NCBI RefSeq assembly: GCF_000159135.1
Contig: NZ_GG667520.1
Span: 310,190-374,189 of the forward strand
Source of the DNA: Corynebacterium striatum ATCC 6940
GTDB lineage: Bacteria; Actinomycetota; Actinomycetes; Mycobacteriales; Mycobacteriaceae
Direction of reading: 5' to 3'
Length of the DNA stretch: 64,000 bases
Part shown: piece by piece, positions 28,556 to 37,866 of the stretch
Numbering within the stretch: position 1 is the stretch's first letter
Layout: every line of letters begins with the position of its first letter
Notes under the pieces: model-generated
The model's database searches: none
What the model was told of the DNA's origin: nothing
Seen by the model: only the letters and a program-made list of their open reading frames with translations
Program-made: the position numbers and the translations under genes

Positions 28556-30062
28556 ATGCATGACCACGGCTTTGGAGGGCGTGATTGCGCACGTGGTCAC
28601 GGTGGAGGCCAACGTGGGGGCCGGGCTGCCCGGCGTGCACGTGGTGGGCCTGGCGGATACGGCCATTTCGGAGTCGCGCGACCGCATTCGCACTGCGGTG
28701 GTTAACTCGCGGCTGCCGTGGGCAAAGACGCGCGTGGTGGTTTCGATGTCGCCTGCGGCGCTACCGAAGTCAGGTGCGCACTTCGATTTGCCCATGGCCT
28801 TGGCGATTCTGGCGGCGCAGATGCCGCCCTCGGAGCGCCTGGAGCGTGCGTTGGTGTTGGGGGAGTTGGGCCTGGACGGCAGCGTGCGCCCAGTCTCTGG
28901 AATCATCCCAGCCTTGTTGGCGGCGCGCTCACAAGGTTTCGAGACGCTGGTGATCCCGCCAGGTAACGCGGCTGAAGCTACGCTGGTGCCCGATATGGAT
29001 GTGGTGGTCGCGGCCACGCTGACCGATGCTTTTGCATGGGCCTGTGGTGGGCGCGATCTGCCGAGTGCTCGAGCGGTAGATGCCCCTGCGCATACGCTTG
29101 GTGACGCTCCCGACTACTGCGACATCGCCGGGCAACGGGAGGCCAAGTGGGCAGCCGAAGTCGCTGCGGCCGGTGGCCATCACCTGATGTTGGTGGGCCC
29201 ACCTGGCTCGGGCAAGTCGATGATTGCGGCGCGGCTGCCGTCTATCTTGCCGGCGTTGAGCACTGATCAGTGCGTGGAGGCGACAGCCATCCATTCGCTC
29301 GCGGGAACACCCGGTGCGGTCGTCGTGCGCGCGCCGTTTATCGCGCCGCATTCCTCGGTAACGCGTGCGGCCTTGCTGGGGGGCGGTTCGGGCAATCCCC
29401 GTCCTGGTGCCGTGAGTCTGGCGCATCACGGAGTGTTGTTCCTCGACGAGGCGAGTGAGGTCTCTGCACGGGTGCTCGATGGCCTGCGTGCGCCGCTGGA
29501 AGAGGGGCACGTCCGGATTGCTCGTGCACGCAGGGAGATTACGTTCCCGGCGCGCTTCCAGCTGGTGCTGGCGGCGAACCCTTGCAGGTGTGCTGTGGAG
29601 GATGCTTCGAAGTGCACGTGCCGGTCGTTGGACAGACGCAACTATCTGAGCAATCTCTCTGGGCCATTGCGGGATCGCCTCGACATGGTGGTCAACGTTT
29701 CGGGCCAAGCCGCAACCCTGAGCGCGGAAGGTGAAGAAGACTCCGCCACGATTGCGCAGCGGGTGGCGCAGGCGCGCCAGCGGGCAGCTGCCCGCTGGCG
29801 TGACGACGAGCTGCCGGTGTTCAATAACGGTGCTGTTCCAGCCTCCTATCTGCGGCGACACCGCCCAGCTACGGAAACTGCCATGGCGATGCTTGCAGCG
29901 TATTTGGCAGACGGGGAGTTGAGCCAGCGCGGTGTGGACCGCGTGCTGCGCTTGGCATGGACCCTGGCGGATCTGGACGCAAGCCCGCAACCGGACATCG
30001 ACCACGTGGGCAGAGCGCTCGAGCTGCGCGGCGTCGGTGTATTGGAAAGGCTGGCGGCATGA
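28542..30062 (+). CDS. ComM/YifB-type Mg-chelatase-like AAA ATPase
   Basis: This 506-residue protein has an N-terminal Lon-protease-like fold (about residues 1-170), the AAA domain with GPPGSGKS (residues 219-226) and Walker B with D302-E303 (VLFLDEAS), and the C-terminal Mg-chelatase-type region. A cysteine cluster CRCAVEDASKCTC is conserved in the family. ComM is a hexameric branch-migration helicase in naturally transformable bacteria; whether this organism is transformable is not shown here. ATG 28542 has GAGGGGG upstream inside yraN. The stop overlaps the dprA start (ATGA). Confidence 0.92.
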   Translation: MALGRCMTTALEGVIAHVVTVEANVGAGLPGVHVVGLADTAISESRDRIRTAVVNSRLPWAKTRVVVSMSPAALPKSGAHFDLPMALAILAAQMPPSERLERALVLGELGLDGSVRPVSGIIPALLAARSQGFETLVIPPGNAAEATLVPDMDVVVAATLTDAFAWACGGRDLPSARAVDAPAHTLGDAPDYCDIAGQREAKWAAEVAAAGGHHLMLVGPPGSGKSMIAARLPSILPALSTDQCVEATAIHSLAGTPGAVVVRAPFIAPHSSVTRAALLGGGSGNPRPGAVSLAHHGVLFLDEASEVSARVLDGLRAPLEEGHVRIARARREITFPARFQLVLAANPCRCAVEDASKCTCRSLDRRNYLSNLSGPLRDRLDMVVNVSGQAATLSAEGEEDSATIAQRVAQARQRAAARWRDDELPVFNNGAVPASYLRRHRPATETAMAMLAAYLADGELSQRGVDRVLRLAWTLADLDASPQPDIDHVGRALELRGVGVLERLAA

Positions 30063-31237
30063 GCGAGCTGAACTTATCGACACCTCTGCACACCTGGGTT
30101 TATCTCAACCGTGTGGTGGAGGGCCCATCCCGCACGTTGCACGGATTGCTTTCGCAGTACCCAGCAGAGGAGATTGCGCACGGAATCTACAACGCGGCCG
30201 ACTGGATTGGACCGTTGAAGACTGAAACTGCCGGGAGGCGGGATTGGCTGCGGCAAGAAGAGGACATTGCCACGGCAGAAGTCGTAGGAGCACGCCTTAT
30301 CACCCCGGAGGACGCGGAGTGGCCGGAGGAGGAATTCACTCGGGCCTTTGGTTTCTATCATCAGGGGTTCTCCGATGCGCCGTCTACATTCGATAGTCAG
30401 GCTTTCCCACCTCATGCGTTGTGGGTGCGCGGAGCCAATGTGCGCCAGACGGTGGCTCAGTCCGTTGCGCTGGTGGGAACGCGGGCTATAAGCCGCTATG
30501 GCTGGGAGGTCTCGCGCATGCTGGCAACGGGATTGGCGCGCCATCAGTGGACTACGGTGTCGGGCGGCGCGCTGGGAGTAGACACGGCTATCCACGAGGC
30601 GACGCTGGAGCACAACGGGCTCACCGTGGCCGTGGCGCCATGCGGCATCGACCGGGCCTATCCCGCACGTAACGGCAAACTCTTTGATCAGATAACGCGC
30701 AGCGGTTGCCTCATCTCTGAATTCGCGCTGGGCACTACACCGCAGCGGCACCGTTTCTTGACGCGCAACCGCTTGGTTGCGGCGCTTTCTGCAGGCACTG
30801 TGGTGGTGGAGGCGGCCTTCCGTTCTGGGGCCTTGAACACGTTGAACTGGGCGGAGTCGATGGGCCGTGTGGCCATGGCTGTCCCCGGCCCGGTTACGAC
30901 TTCGGGGTCGTTGGGTTGCCACATGCGGATTCAGGATCAGCGCGCGCAACTGGTCACCTCGGTCGATGAAATCCGCGGATTACTTGGAACTGTGGGAGGC
31001 GTGGACGCTGCTGGGCAGTATGAGCTCGACTTCGCTCCTGACAAAGTGCAGCAGCTTTCCCGGAATGAGCTCAAGGTTTATGACTCGACTCCGCCTTTGG
31101 ACGAGGAAGGCGTGAGCGCAGAAGACATCGCGGCGGAGGCAGGAATGCGTGTGGCTCTGACGGTGCACCTGTTGGTGGCTTTGCAGAAGCTTGGCCTCGT
31201 GGTGCGCGAGGGAAAGCGTTGGAGACGCAGCGAGTGA
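30059..31237 (+). CDS. dprA: DNA-processing protein DprA (Smf)
   Basis: This 392-residue DprA protects incoming single-stranded DNA and loads RecA. The Rossmann core shows VGTRAISRYGWEVSRMLATG, VSGGALGVDTAIHEATLEH, LISEFALGT, and RFLTRNRLVAALSAGTVVVEA. A C-terminal winged-helix-like domain is seen as VSAEDIAAEAGMRVALTVHL. The ATG overlaps the preceding stop by four bases. yraN-comM-dprA form one operon with xerC close behind. Confidence 0.95.
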   Translation: MSELNLSTPLHTWVYLNRVVEGPSRTLHGLLSQYPAEEIAHGIYNAADWIGPLKTETAGRRDWLRQEEDIATAEVVGARLITPEDAEWPEEEFTRAFGFYHQGFSDAPSTFDSQAFPPHALWVRGANVRQTVAQSVALVGTRAISRYGWEVSRMLATGLARHQWTTVSGGALGVDTAIHEATLEHNGLTVAVAPCGIDRAYPARNGKLFDQITRSGCLISEFALGTTPQRHRFLTRNRLVAALSAGTVVVEAAFRSGALNTLNWAESMGRVAMAVPGPVTTSGSLGCHMRIQDQRAQLVTSVDEIRGLLGTVGGVDAAGQYELDFAPDKVQQLSRNELKVYDSTPPLDEEGVSAEDIAAEAGMRVALTVHLLVALQKLGLVVREGKRWRRSE

Positions 31238-31245
31238 TGCTGGAG

Positions 31246-31251
31246 TACACT
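31246..31251 (+). promoter_or_regulatory. -10 element for leaderless xerC
   Basis: TACACT lies eight bases before the xerC ATG and only nine bases after the dprA stop, giving xerC its own probable leaderless start. Confidence 0.5.
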
Positions 31252-31259
31252 GCTGTGAC

Positions 31260-32159
31260 ATGAGTAAGCGAGTAGAGGAGCCCACGGGGCAACTGGCCGA
31301 GGCAATCGAGGATTTTGCCGAACATCAGTTGTTAGTCCGTGGGCGCTCTGCTGCAACGGTCAAGGGCTACCGCTCGGACCTGCGCGATCTCGCGCGTAGC
31401 GTACCGGACTTCGCAAGCTTTGACCTGAATGCTCTGCGCGCCTGGCTAGGCGAAGCGGTTGCACAGGGCAAGTCGCGAGCTACCCTCGCGCGCCGAACTG
31501 CTGCCGCCCGAGCGTTCTCCACCTGGGCGGTGCGCGAAGGCCATCTGCAGGCTGATGTGGCAGCGCGACTCGTTAGCCCGAAGGTGGGCAAACATCTTCC
31601 CAAGGTTCTTGCTGCAACCGAGGCTGGTGAGCTTGTAGGCAACGCTGCCTCGCACGACGAGGTTCATTTCCTACGTGACAGCGCTATGCTCGAGCTCCTC
31701 TATGCCACCGGCATGCGCGTTGCGGAACTGGTGGGCCTTGATGTCGGTGACCTTGATCTGCACCGCCGGACCGCACTGGTCACGGGTAAGGGAAACAAGC
31801 AGCGCGTCGTACCCTTTGGCGACGCGGCGTCTGATGCGCTTGCGACCTGGATTGAAAAGGGGCGTCTACAACTAGCCGGCGACACTGATGCGGTGTTCGT
31901 CGGGACTCGCGGCGGGCGTATCGACCAGCGGCAGGTCCGCCGCGTGGTAGAAAAGGCTGCGCAGATCACCGGCGCTACTGGCCTTACCCCGCACGGGCTG
32001 CGCCATACTGCCGCAACGCATCTGCTTGAAGGTGGTGCGGATTTGAGGGTGGTCCAGGAGCTGCTGGGGCATTCCTCTCTGCAGACCACACAGGTCTACA
32101 CCCACGTATCAGCGAAGCGGCTCAAGGACGCCTACTCCCGCGCCCATCCACGGGCTTGA
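31260..32159 (+). CDS. xerC: tyrosine recombinase XerC
   Basis: This 299-residue recombinase resolves chromosome dimers at dif with XerD. The N-terminal SAM-like domain is followed by the catalytic domain with R153 (GMRVAEL), H245 and R248 (HGLRHTAATHL), H271 (LGHSSLQ) and nucleophile Y280 (VYTHV). All catalytic residues are present. The core-genome position makes it housekeeping XerC, not a phage integrase. Its last 38 bases overlap the 3' end of the converging M23 gene. Confidence 0.93.
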   Translation: MSKRVEEPTGQLAEAIEDFAEHQLLVRGRSAATVKGYRSDLRDLARSVPDFASFDLNALRAWLGEAVAQGKSRATLARRTAAARAFSTWAVREGHLQADVAARLVSPKVGKHLPKVLAATEAGELVGNAASHDEVHFLRDSAMLELLYATGMRVAELVGLDVGDLDLHRRTALVTGKGNKQRVVPFGDAASDALATWIEKGRLQLAGDTDAVFVGTRGGRIDQRQVRRVVEKAAQITGATGLTPHGLRHTAATHLLEGGADLRVVQELLGHSSLQTTQVYTHVSAKRLKDAYSRAHPRA

Positions 32160-32649
32160 GCCGGATGACCGGGGCGTCGAGAAGCGAAAGCGGATCGATG
32201 TAGGTCTTTTCCACGCCGTCGATAAGCGCGCCCCAATGCAAACCCGGCTTACCGTCAACAGGTGGGGCTAGCCTCCCAATGATTTGGCCCTCGAGTACGT
32301 GATCGCCCTTGTTGACGTGCGCGAATACCGGTTGATACGTCGTCCGTACACCATCCGCATGGGAGATCGAGACTACCGGTTTGCCGGCCACCTTGCCCAC
32401 GAAATAGACCGTGCCTTCGCCTGCGGCCAGTACCTCGCCGCCGATGGGTAGATCCAAATCCACACCTCGGTGACCGGCGCTCCATTTCTCCTTCGGTGGA
32501 TTAAACCCCTCCAGAACCCGGCTGGGGGTTGGACTGCCAGTAGTGGGGTCCACGTAGGCGAAGGCTATTGGCATGGCGGATAGAGCAACGCACCAGAGCG
32601 TGAGAATGCCAGCAATGAGCGGGACTTTGGGCAAGCGAAACATTTTCAT
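32122..32649 (-). CDS. secreted M23 family peptidase
   Basis: This 175-residue exported protein has a signal peptide cleaved near AFA-YV (residue 31), then a LytM/M23 domain. Zinc ligands H60 and D64 (HRGVD) and H138 (GLHWG) are present, and H111 (FAHV) matches the catalytic His. The first His of the family HxH motif is replaced by G136, so activity may be weak or lost. It probably binds or cleaves peptidoglycan cross-links. No ribosome binding site precedes the ATG; CATACT lies six bases upstream. Confidence 0.85.
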   Translation of the reverse strand: MKMFRLPKVPLIAGILTLWCVALSAMPIAFAYVDPTTGSPTPSRVLEGFNPPKEKWSAGHRGVDLDLPIGGEVLAAGEGTVYFVGKVAGKPVVSISHADGVRTTYQPVFAHVNKGDHVLEGQIIGRLAPPVDGKPGLHWGALIDGVEKTYIDPLSLLDAPVIRLKPVDGRGSRRP

Positions 32650-32655
32650 GATGGC

Positions 32656-32661
32656 AGTATG
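32656..32661 (-). promoter_or_regulatory. possible -10 element for leaderless M23 gene
   Basis: On the minus strand CATACT lies six bases before the ATG at 32649. It departs from TAnnnT in the first base, so it is a weaker case. Confidence 0.35.
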
Positions 32662-32793
32662 GAGGCGCCGCTTGCAGTGTTGGAAGAACGAGAAATCTCG
32701 CTGTGAATAAAGTGCGACGCGAGATAATAGTGATGAAGATGTGGCGGTTGTAGGGGAGAAGTCACGCTAAAACTGTGGAATTCGCACGTCGTT

Positions 32794-32823
32794 TTGGATT
32801 TCTTCCCTGGGTGTGGCTAGAAT
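32794..32823 (+). promoter_or_regulatory. probable sigma-70 type promoter of rpsB-tsf
   Basis: TTGGAT (32794-32799) and TAGAAT (32818-32823) are separated by 18 bp, and TGGC lies just before the -10. It would make a ~200-nt rpsB leader. Confidence 0.55.
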
Positions 32824-33031
32824 TCAGCCCAGCAGTGTGTCCGGCTTGCCAGGCGCATTGACTACGCGCGGCGAAGTCGTCGCTTCCTGGGTTAAGGAAG
32901 AGACAGCGTCGTGTCGACGTGGTCCCCAAGAAATTGGGGTGTTGACCGGTGCCTTCGTTGCTAGGGTGCGGAATAAAACACCGCACATTTTTCATGCAAA
33001 ACCTAAATCAGCTATAGAAAGCGAGCGAATC

Positions 33032-33838
33032 ATGGCAGTTGTAACCATGCGCGAGCTCCTCGACGCTGGTGTGCACTTCGGCCACCAGACCCGTCGTTGG
33101 AACCCGAAGATGAAGCGTTTCATCTTCACCGACCGTAACGGCATCTACATCATCGACCTGCAGCAGACCCTGACCTACATCGATGAGGCTTTCGAGTTCG
33201 TCAAGGAGACCGTTGCACACGGCGGCAGCGTCCTCTTCGTCGGCACCAAGAAGCAGGCTCAAGAAGCAGTTGCTGAGGAAGCAACCCGCGTTGGAATGCC
33301 TTACGTCAACCACCGTTGGCTGGGCGGCATGCTCACCAACTTCCAGACCGTTTCCAAGCGTCTGAAGCGCATGAAGGAGCTTCAGGCAATGGACGCAGCT
33401 GAGGACGGCTACAAGGGCCGCACCAAGAAGGAAATCCTCATGCTCACCCGCGAGCGCATCAAGCTCGAGCGCGTCCTCGGCGGCATCTCTGAGATGTCCA
33501 AGGCTCCGTCCGCACTGTGGATCGTTGACACCAACAAGGAGCACATCGCAGTCAAGGAAGCTCACAAGCTGAACATCCCGGTTGTCGCAATCCTCGACAC
33601 CAACTGCGATCCGGATGAGGTCGACTTCCCGATCCCGGGCAACGACGACGCAATCCGTGCCACCAAGCTGCTCTCCGGCATCATTGCCACCGCAGTTGAG
33701 GAAGGTAAGAAGGCTCGCGAGGAGCGTCAGCTGGCTGCAGCTAAGGAAGCTGCCGGCGACTCCGCTGAGAAGGATGCACGCGATGCAGCTGAGGCTGCTG
33801 CTGCTTCCGACCCAGCATCTGCTGAGTCCGCAGAGTAA
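33032..33838 (+). CDS. rpsB: 30S ribosomal protein S2
   Basis: This 268-residue protein shows the S2 core: [55 protein letters not shown] and [21 protein letters not shown]. The last ~40 residues are an Ala/Glu-rich acidic tail ending ASAESAE, similar to the S16 tail. ATG 33032 starts the normal family sequence; a longer reading from 32813 runs through the leader. tsf follows after a terminator, the usual rpsB-tsf pairing. Confidence 0.97.
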   Translation: MAVVTMRELLDAGVHFGHQTRRWNPKMKRFIFTDRNGIYIIDLQQTLTYIDEAFEFVKETVAHGGSVLFVGTKKQAQEAVAEEATRVGMPYVNHRWLGGMLTNFQTVSKRLKRMKELQAMDAAEDGYKGRTKKEILMLTRERIKLERVLGGISEMSKAPSALWIVDTNKEHIAVKEAHKLNIPVVAILDTNCDPDEVDFPIPGNDDAIRATKLLSGIIATAVEEGKKAREERQLAAAKEAAGDSAEKDARDAAEAAAASDPASAESAE

Positions 33839-33854
33839 AAAATTCTAGAGTCCG

Positions 33855-33892
33855 CCCCCGCTACCGTTGGATCACGGCCGCGGGGGTTTACT
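33855..33892 (+). terminator. hairpin between rpsB and tsf
   Basis: CCCCCGC and GCGGGGG form a 7-bp GC stem followed by TTTACTCTT. The T tract is weak, so it may only reduce tsf transcription. Confidence 0.65.
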
Positions 33893-33991
33893 CTTCTGCA
33901 CAAACTCACCCCCAAGGGCGGCGCAAAATTACTGCGTCGAGTACTCTGTTCCATCGAATACTGTTTGAAACCAAGGAGGATCGCCCCAACT

Positions 33992-34804
33992 ATGGCGAAC
34001 TACACTGCTGCAGACGTTAAGGCACTGCGCGAGGCAACCGGCTCCGGCATGCTTGATTGCAAGAAGGCACTCGACGAGTCCAACGGTGACTACGACAAGG
34101 CCGTAGAGTTCCTGCGCATCAAGGGCGCAAAGAACGTTTCCAAGCGCGCTGAGCGCGAGGCTACCGAGGGCCTGGTTGCTGTTTCCGGCAATACCATGGT
34201 CGAAATCAACTGCGAGACCGACTTCGTTGCAAAGAACGAGGCATTCAAGGCTTTCGCTACCAAGATCGCTGAGGCTGCTGGCGAGGCTAAGATCAACTCC
34301 GGTGAGGAGCTGAACAACCTCGAGATCGACGGCAAGAAGGTCTCCGAGATCGTCGACGAAGAGTCCGCAAAGACCGGCGAGAAGCTGCAGGCACGCCGTG
34401 CAGTCACCCTCGAGGGCGACAACGTCGCTGTCTACCTGCACCAGCGTTCCGCTGACCTGCCGCCGGCAGTTGGCGTTCTCGTTTCCTACGAGGGTGATGC
34501 AGAGGGCGCACACGCTGTTGCTCTGCAGATCGCAGCTATGAACGCTGAGTACCTCACCCGCGAGGACGTTCCTGCTGAGGTCGTTGAGAAGGAGCGCGAG
34601 ATCGCTGAAGCTACCACCCGTGAGGAGGGCAAGCCGGAGGCTGCTCTGCCGAAGATCGTCGAAGGTCGCCTGAACGGCTTCTTCAAGTCCGTCGTTCTTC
34701 TCGAGCAGGCTGCTCTGTCTGACTCCAAGAAGACCGTTGAGCAGGTTGCCAAGGAAGCTGGCACCACCATCAAGGGCTTCGTCCGTTATGAGGTTGGCGC
34801 CTAA
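33992..34804 (+). CDS. tsf: elongation factor Ts
   Basis: This 270-residue guanine nucleotide exchange factor acts on EF-Tu. The N-terminal UBA-like domain includes [21 protein letters not shown], and the exchange signature TDFVAKNE follows. The C-terminal coiled-coil region matches the family. ATG 33992 has AAGGAGG 11 bases upstream; a reading from 33965 adds nine atypical residues. It is followed by a strong terminator. Confidence 0.97.
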   Translation: MANYTAADVKALREATGSGMLDCKKALDESNGDYDKAVEFLRIKGAKNVSKRAEREATEGLVAVSGNTMVEINCETDFVAKNEAFKAFATKIAEAAGEAKINSGEELNNLEIDGKKVSEIVDEESAKTGEKLQARRAVTLEGDNVAVYLHQRSADLPPAVGVLVSYEGDAEGAHAVALQIAAMNAEYLTREDVPAEVVEKEREIAEATTREEGKPEAALPKIVEGRLNGFFKSVVLLEQAALSDSKKTVEQVAKEAGTTIKGFVRYEVGA

Positions 34805-34827
34805 GCTTTAATCGGCTTTCACGCTTG

Positions 34828-34861
34828 AGCCCTGCTGCACTTGTTTGCAGCAGGGCTTTTT
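34828..34861 (+). terminator. Rho-independent terminator after tsf
   Basis: AGCCCTGCTGC and GCAGCAGGGCT form a perfect 11-bp stem with an 8-nt loop and a following T run. Confidence 0.95.
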
Positions 34862-34944
34862 GCTTGCTTGAGCACGGAATATGAGCCAGCGAACATGTGT
34901 GGGTAAGATGGAACGGACTCAAAAACAGCCGCATTAAGGAGACG

Positions 34945-35685
34945 ATGAAGGCCGTGACTAACCCTGACACCAAGCGAACCGGATACAAGCGTGTGATGCT
35001 GAAGCTGGGCGGTGAAATGTTCGGAGGTGGCAAGGTCGGTATCGACCCTGACGTCGTGGAAAACGTTGCTCAGCAGATCGCAGACATTGCCAAGCAGGGC
35101 ACTGAGGTTGCCGTGGTTATCGGTGGCGGAAACTTCTTCCGTGGTGCAGAACTGTCCCAGCGCGGCATGGACCGCGCACGTTCGGACTACATGGGCATGC
35201 TTGGCACGGTCATGAACTCCCTTGCGCTACAGGACTTCCTCAAGCAGCAGGGCGTCGACTGCCGCGTCCAGACCTCCATCAACATGGCACAAATTGCGGA
35301 GCCGTACCTGCCGCTGCGTGCAGATCGCCACCTGGAGAAGGGCCGCGTGGTCATCTTCGGCGCAGGCATGGGTATGCCTTACTTCTGCACGGACACCACG
35401 GCGGCACAGCGTGCCCTCGAGATCGGGGCAGAGGTGCTCTTCCTTGCCAAGGCTGTCGACGGCGTCTACTCCGACGACCCACGCACCAACCCAGATGCGG
35501 AGCTTTACTCCGAGATCACCCCACGAGAGGTCATCGAAAAGGGCCTTAAGGTCGCAGATGCTACCGCGTTCAGCCTGTGTATGGACAACGATATGCCGAT
35601 TTTGGTGTTCAACCTTCTGACCGAAGGTAATATCAAGCGCGCCGTCAACGGTGAGCAGATCGGCACCCTCGTAAAATCGCAATAG
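34945..35685 (+). CDS. pyrH: uridylate kinase PyrH
   Basis: This 246-residue kinase phosphorylates UMP to UDP for RNA, UDP-sugar and CTP synthesis. The amino-acid-kinase fold shows [51 protein letters not shown] and [19 protein letters not shown] 34945 has AAGGAGACG immediately upstream; GTG 34954 is an alternative. It is followed by frr, the conserved order tsf-pyrH-frr. Confidence 0.97.
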   Translation: MKAVTNPDTKRTGYKRVMLKLGGEMFGGGKVGIDPDVVENVAQQIADIAKQGTEVAVVIGGGNFFRGAELSQRGMDRARSDYMGMLGTVMNSLALQDFLKQQGVDCRVQTSINMAQIAEPYLPLRADRHLEKGRVVIFGAGMGMPYFCTDTTAAQRALEIGAEVLFLAKAVDGVYSDDPRTNPDAELYSEITPREVIEKGLKVADATAFSLCMDNDMPILVFNLLTEGNIKRAVNGEQIGTLVKSQ

Positions 35686-35787
35686 GAATTCCAATAGGAA
35701 TTAAGGTCACGTCCTCCCACAGAGGGCGCCTTTACCTGCTAGATTCTTTTCCAGTTACTTTATATTCGAAAAGGGAGTTATAGCCCA

Positions 35788-36345
35788 ATGATTGACGAGA
35801 TCCAGCTCGAAGCAGAAGAGCACATGACCGCTTCGGTGGAGCACACCCGCGAGCAGCTGATCACCATCCGTACCGGTCGCGCAAACCCAGCAATGTTCAA
35901 TGGCCTTGTTGCCGAGTACTACGGTGCGCCAACCCCGATTACGCAGATGGCAACCATCTCGGTTCCAGAACCACGCATGATGCTCATCAAGCCTTACGAG
36001 CAGTCCATGATCCACGAGATCGAGAACGCAATCCGTAACTCGGATCTCGGCGTTAACCCGACCAACGACGGTCAGGTTTTGCGCGTCACCATTCCACAGC
36101 TGACCGAAGAGCGTCGCCGCGACCTCGTGAAGCAGGCCAAGGGCAAGGGCGAAGACGGAAAGATTGCTATCCGCAACATTCGCCGCAAGGCCATGGACCA
36201 GTTGAAGAAGCTGCAGAAGGACGGCGACGCCGGCGAGGACGAAGTCGTTGCAGCCGAAAAGGAAATGGAAAAGACCACCGCTGGTTACATCGACCAGGTG
36301 GACAAGCTCGTTGCCAACAAGGAAAACGAGCTGATGGAGGTCTAA
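35788..36345 (+). CDS. frr: ribosome recycling factor
   Basis: This 185-residue protein splits post-termination ribosomes with EF-G. Family segments are [54 protein letters not shown] and [16 protein letters not shown]. The length is exactly that of the family. AAAAGGGAG lies before the ATG. A 102-bp gap separates it from pyrH, and a strong terminator follows. Confidence 0.97.
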   Translation: MIDEIQLEAEEHMTASVEHTREQLITIRTGRANPAMFNGLVAEYYGAPTPITQMATISVPEPRMMLIKPYEQSMIHEIENAIRNSDLGVNPTNDGQVLRVTIPQLTEERRRDLVKQAKGKGEDGKIAIRNIRRKAMDQLKKLQKDGDAGEDEVVAAEKEMEKTTAGYIDQVDKLVANKENELMEV

Positions 36346-36358
36346 GCACCTCGAACCT

Positions 36359-36394
36359 GGCCGCCGGGCGCTATCAGCTCGGCGGCGCTTTTTT
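36359..36394 (+). terminator. Rho-independent terminator after frr
   Basis: GCCGCCGGGC and GCTCGGCGGC pair with one G-U, a 7-nt loop, then GCTTTTTT. Confidence 0.93.
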
Positions 36395-36428
36395 GTGAGT
36401 ATCCCATCTTCCTGTGGAAGGAGCGCGC

Positions 36429-37310
36429 GTGACTAGCGAGTCGAATCGTCGTCTGCCCAAGCCCAAGAACGGCGCCGGCCGCAACCTGCCGGCAGCAGTG
36501 GGCGTGGGAGTGGGCCTCGGTGCGCTCGTAGTCCTTGCTGTGTGGCTAGGACCCTTCGCGTGGTACCTCGTCGTGGCGGGAGCTGTGGCAGTGGCTATGT
36601 GGGAGGTCCTCACGCGCCTGCGTGAGCACTCTTTCTTCATTCCGCGCACCCTGCTTATCATCCTTGGCCAAGCCATGGTATGGATTTCGTGGCCGCTCGG
36701 CGCCCCTGGCCTCGTGGCGGTCTACGTCGTGGCTGTGTTGGTTTTGATGTTCGGGAGGCTGTTCCACAACGGACGCCATCGCCCGCCAATCAACTATCTG
36801 CGCGACATGTCCGTGGGTCTGTTCGTATTGACCTGGATTCCGCTCTTCGCCACGTTTGCGGCGATGCTGTCTCGCGTGGAGACTCCGTTTGCGTCAGGCG
36901 CGGCGTCGATTGTCGCGTTCATGCTGTGCGTGGTGGCTTCCGATACCGGCGGCTATGTGGCAGGCGTGATGTTTGGCGCGCACCCGATGGCGCCTGCAGT
37001 CAGCCCCAAGAAGTCCTGGGAGGGCTTCCTCGGCTCCGTCATCTTCGGCGTCATTACAGGCGCACTCAGCGTCAAGCTCCTTCTGCATCATGACGCCTGG
37101 GTAGGCGCAATCATGGGCTTGGGCCTTGTCTTCTGCGCAACGCTTGGCGACTTGGTGGAGTCCCAGTTCAAGCGCGAGCTTGGCATCAAAGATATGTCCC
37201 AAATTCTGCCCGGTCATGGTGGACTCATGGACCGCTTGGACGGAATGCTTCCCTCAGCCATGGTGACGTGGGTGGCTGTGAACTTCCTCGCAAACTTCCA
37301 CGGTTTCTAG
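36429..37310 (+). CDS. cdsA: phosphatidate cytidylyltransferase CdsA
   Basis: This 293-residue integral membrane enzyme makes CDP-diacylglycerol, the precursor of cardiolipin, phosphatidylinositol and phosphatidylglycerol. About eight helices are predicted. The family signature is split over SPKKSWEGFLGS, GDLVESQFKRELGIKD and LPGHGGLMDRLDGM. GTG 36429 has GGAAGGAG six bases upstream, which decides it over a start at 36414. The basic N-terminal tail (about 25 residues) is cytoplasmic. Confidence 0.95.
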   Translation: MTSESNRRLPKPKNGAGRNLPAAVGVGVGLGALVVLAVWLGPFAWYLVVAGAVAVAMWEVLTRLREHSFFIPRTLLIILGQAMVWISWPLGAPGLVAVYVVAVLVLMFGRLFHNGRHRPPINYLRDMSVGLFVLTWIPLFATFAAMLSRVETPFASGAASIVAFMLCVVASDTGGYVAGVMFGAHPMAPAVSPKKSWEGFLGSVIFGVITGALSVKLLLHHDAWVGAIMGLGLVFCATLGDLVESQFKRELGIKDMSQILPGHGGLMDRLDGMLPSAMVTWVAVNFLANFHGF

Positions 37311-37336
37311 AAGTCACCCCGAAGCCCAAAACAAAT

Positions 37337-37383
37337 ATTCTCCCTACCGCACAAGCGAAGAAGCTTGAGGGCAGGGAGATTCG
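37337..37383. terminator. bidirectional hairpin between cdsA and LapA-like gene
   Basis: ATTCTCCCT and AGGGAGAT, with an internal AAGC/GCTT, form an imperfect stem between the two converging genes. Confidence 0.55.
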
Positions 37384-37388
37384 TTGTT

Positions 37389-37772
37389 TTAGCGGTGCTG
37401 CTTGGCTTGCTTGCGTACCTGGCGGCGCAGTTCGAACATGCGCCACATGCCGACGAGGGCCATGATGAGCGCGCCTGCAATAGCAAAGATGAGGTAGGCA
37501 ATGCCGGCAGGGAATTCACCGGACCAGTTGAGGAAGTTCATCGGCACCTTCTGCTGATTCTGCAGGATAAACACAATGAGAACGATGAGCAGCAGGAATC
37601 CCACGATCAGCGCAACCCAGGTGCTGGCTGCAAAGGAGCCCTTGACCTTGGCGTCTTCACTCGAGGAATACGTAGTCTCAACCTCAGAGTGCGTTGCCGG
37701 GGCAGTCTCCGTCACGTAATCACCGGTGTGCTCGGCGGTGGGTTCATTGGCGGGAAATTCTTGATTTGTCAT
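37389..37772 (-). CDS. LapA-type (DUF1049) membrane protein
   Basis: This 127-residue protein has a hydrophilic acidic N-terminus (about 50 residues) and two membrane helices (about residues 53-75 and 88-108) linked by LQNQQKVPMNFLNWSGEFP. That linker, with a basic tail (ELRRQVRKQAKQHR), is typical of the LapA/YrvD-like DUF1049 family, linked to lipopolysaccharide assembly control in E. coli. The role in corynebacteria is unknown. ATG 37772 opens with MTNQEF; an upstream reading from 37868 overlaps the rlmN start. Confidence 0.8.
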   Translation of the reverse strand: MTNQEFPANEPTAEHTGDYVTETAPATHSEVETTYSSSEDAKVKGSFAASTWVALIVGFLLLIVLIVFILQNQQKVPMNFLNWSGEFPAGIAYLIFAIAGALIMALVGMWRMFELRRQVRKQAKQHR

Positions 37773-37866
37773 GTAACCATTTAATCCTGTGGGCTGTCGG
37801 TTGCGCCACTTTAGACCAGTCTCAATTGGGTAAAAGTACTGAAAACGTGGAAAAATGGGCGGAACC

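Larger units (their letters stand above)
32650..33031. other. intergenic region before rpsB
   Basis: This 382-bp gap holds divergent upstream sequence for the M23 peptidase and rpsB. The rpsB transcript probably starts from the promoter at 32794-32823, giving a leader near 200 nt that may carry S2 autoregulation. No tRNA or repeat is seen. Confidence 0.55.

Noticed and set aside
28929..30083. Long minus-strand ORF opposite the comM-like gene
   Set aside because: It mirrors the codons of a clearly conserved gene on the plus strand; the high GC gives many such shadows (also opposite ffh, amtB, ispG and mqo).
31260..32159. Tyrosine recombinase as sign of a prophage or integrative element
   Set aside because: Sequence and position (dprA-xerC-rpsB) fit housekeeping XerC; no attachment site, tRNA or phage genes are nearby.
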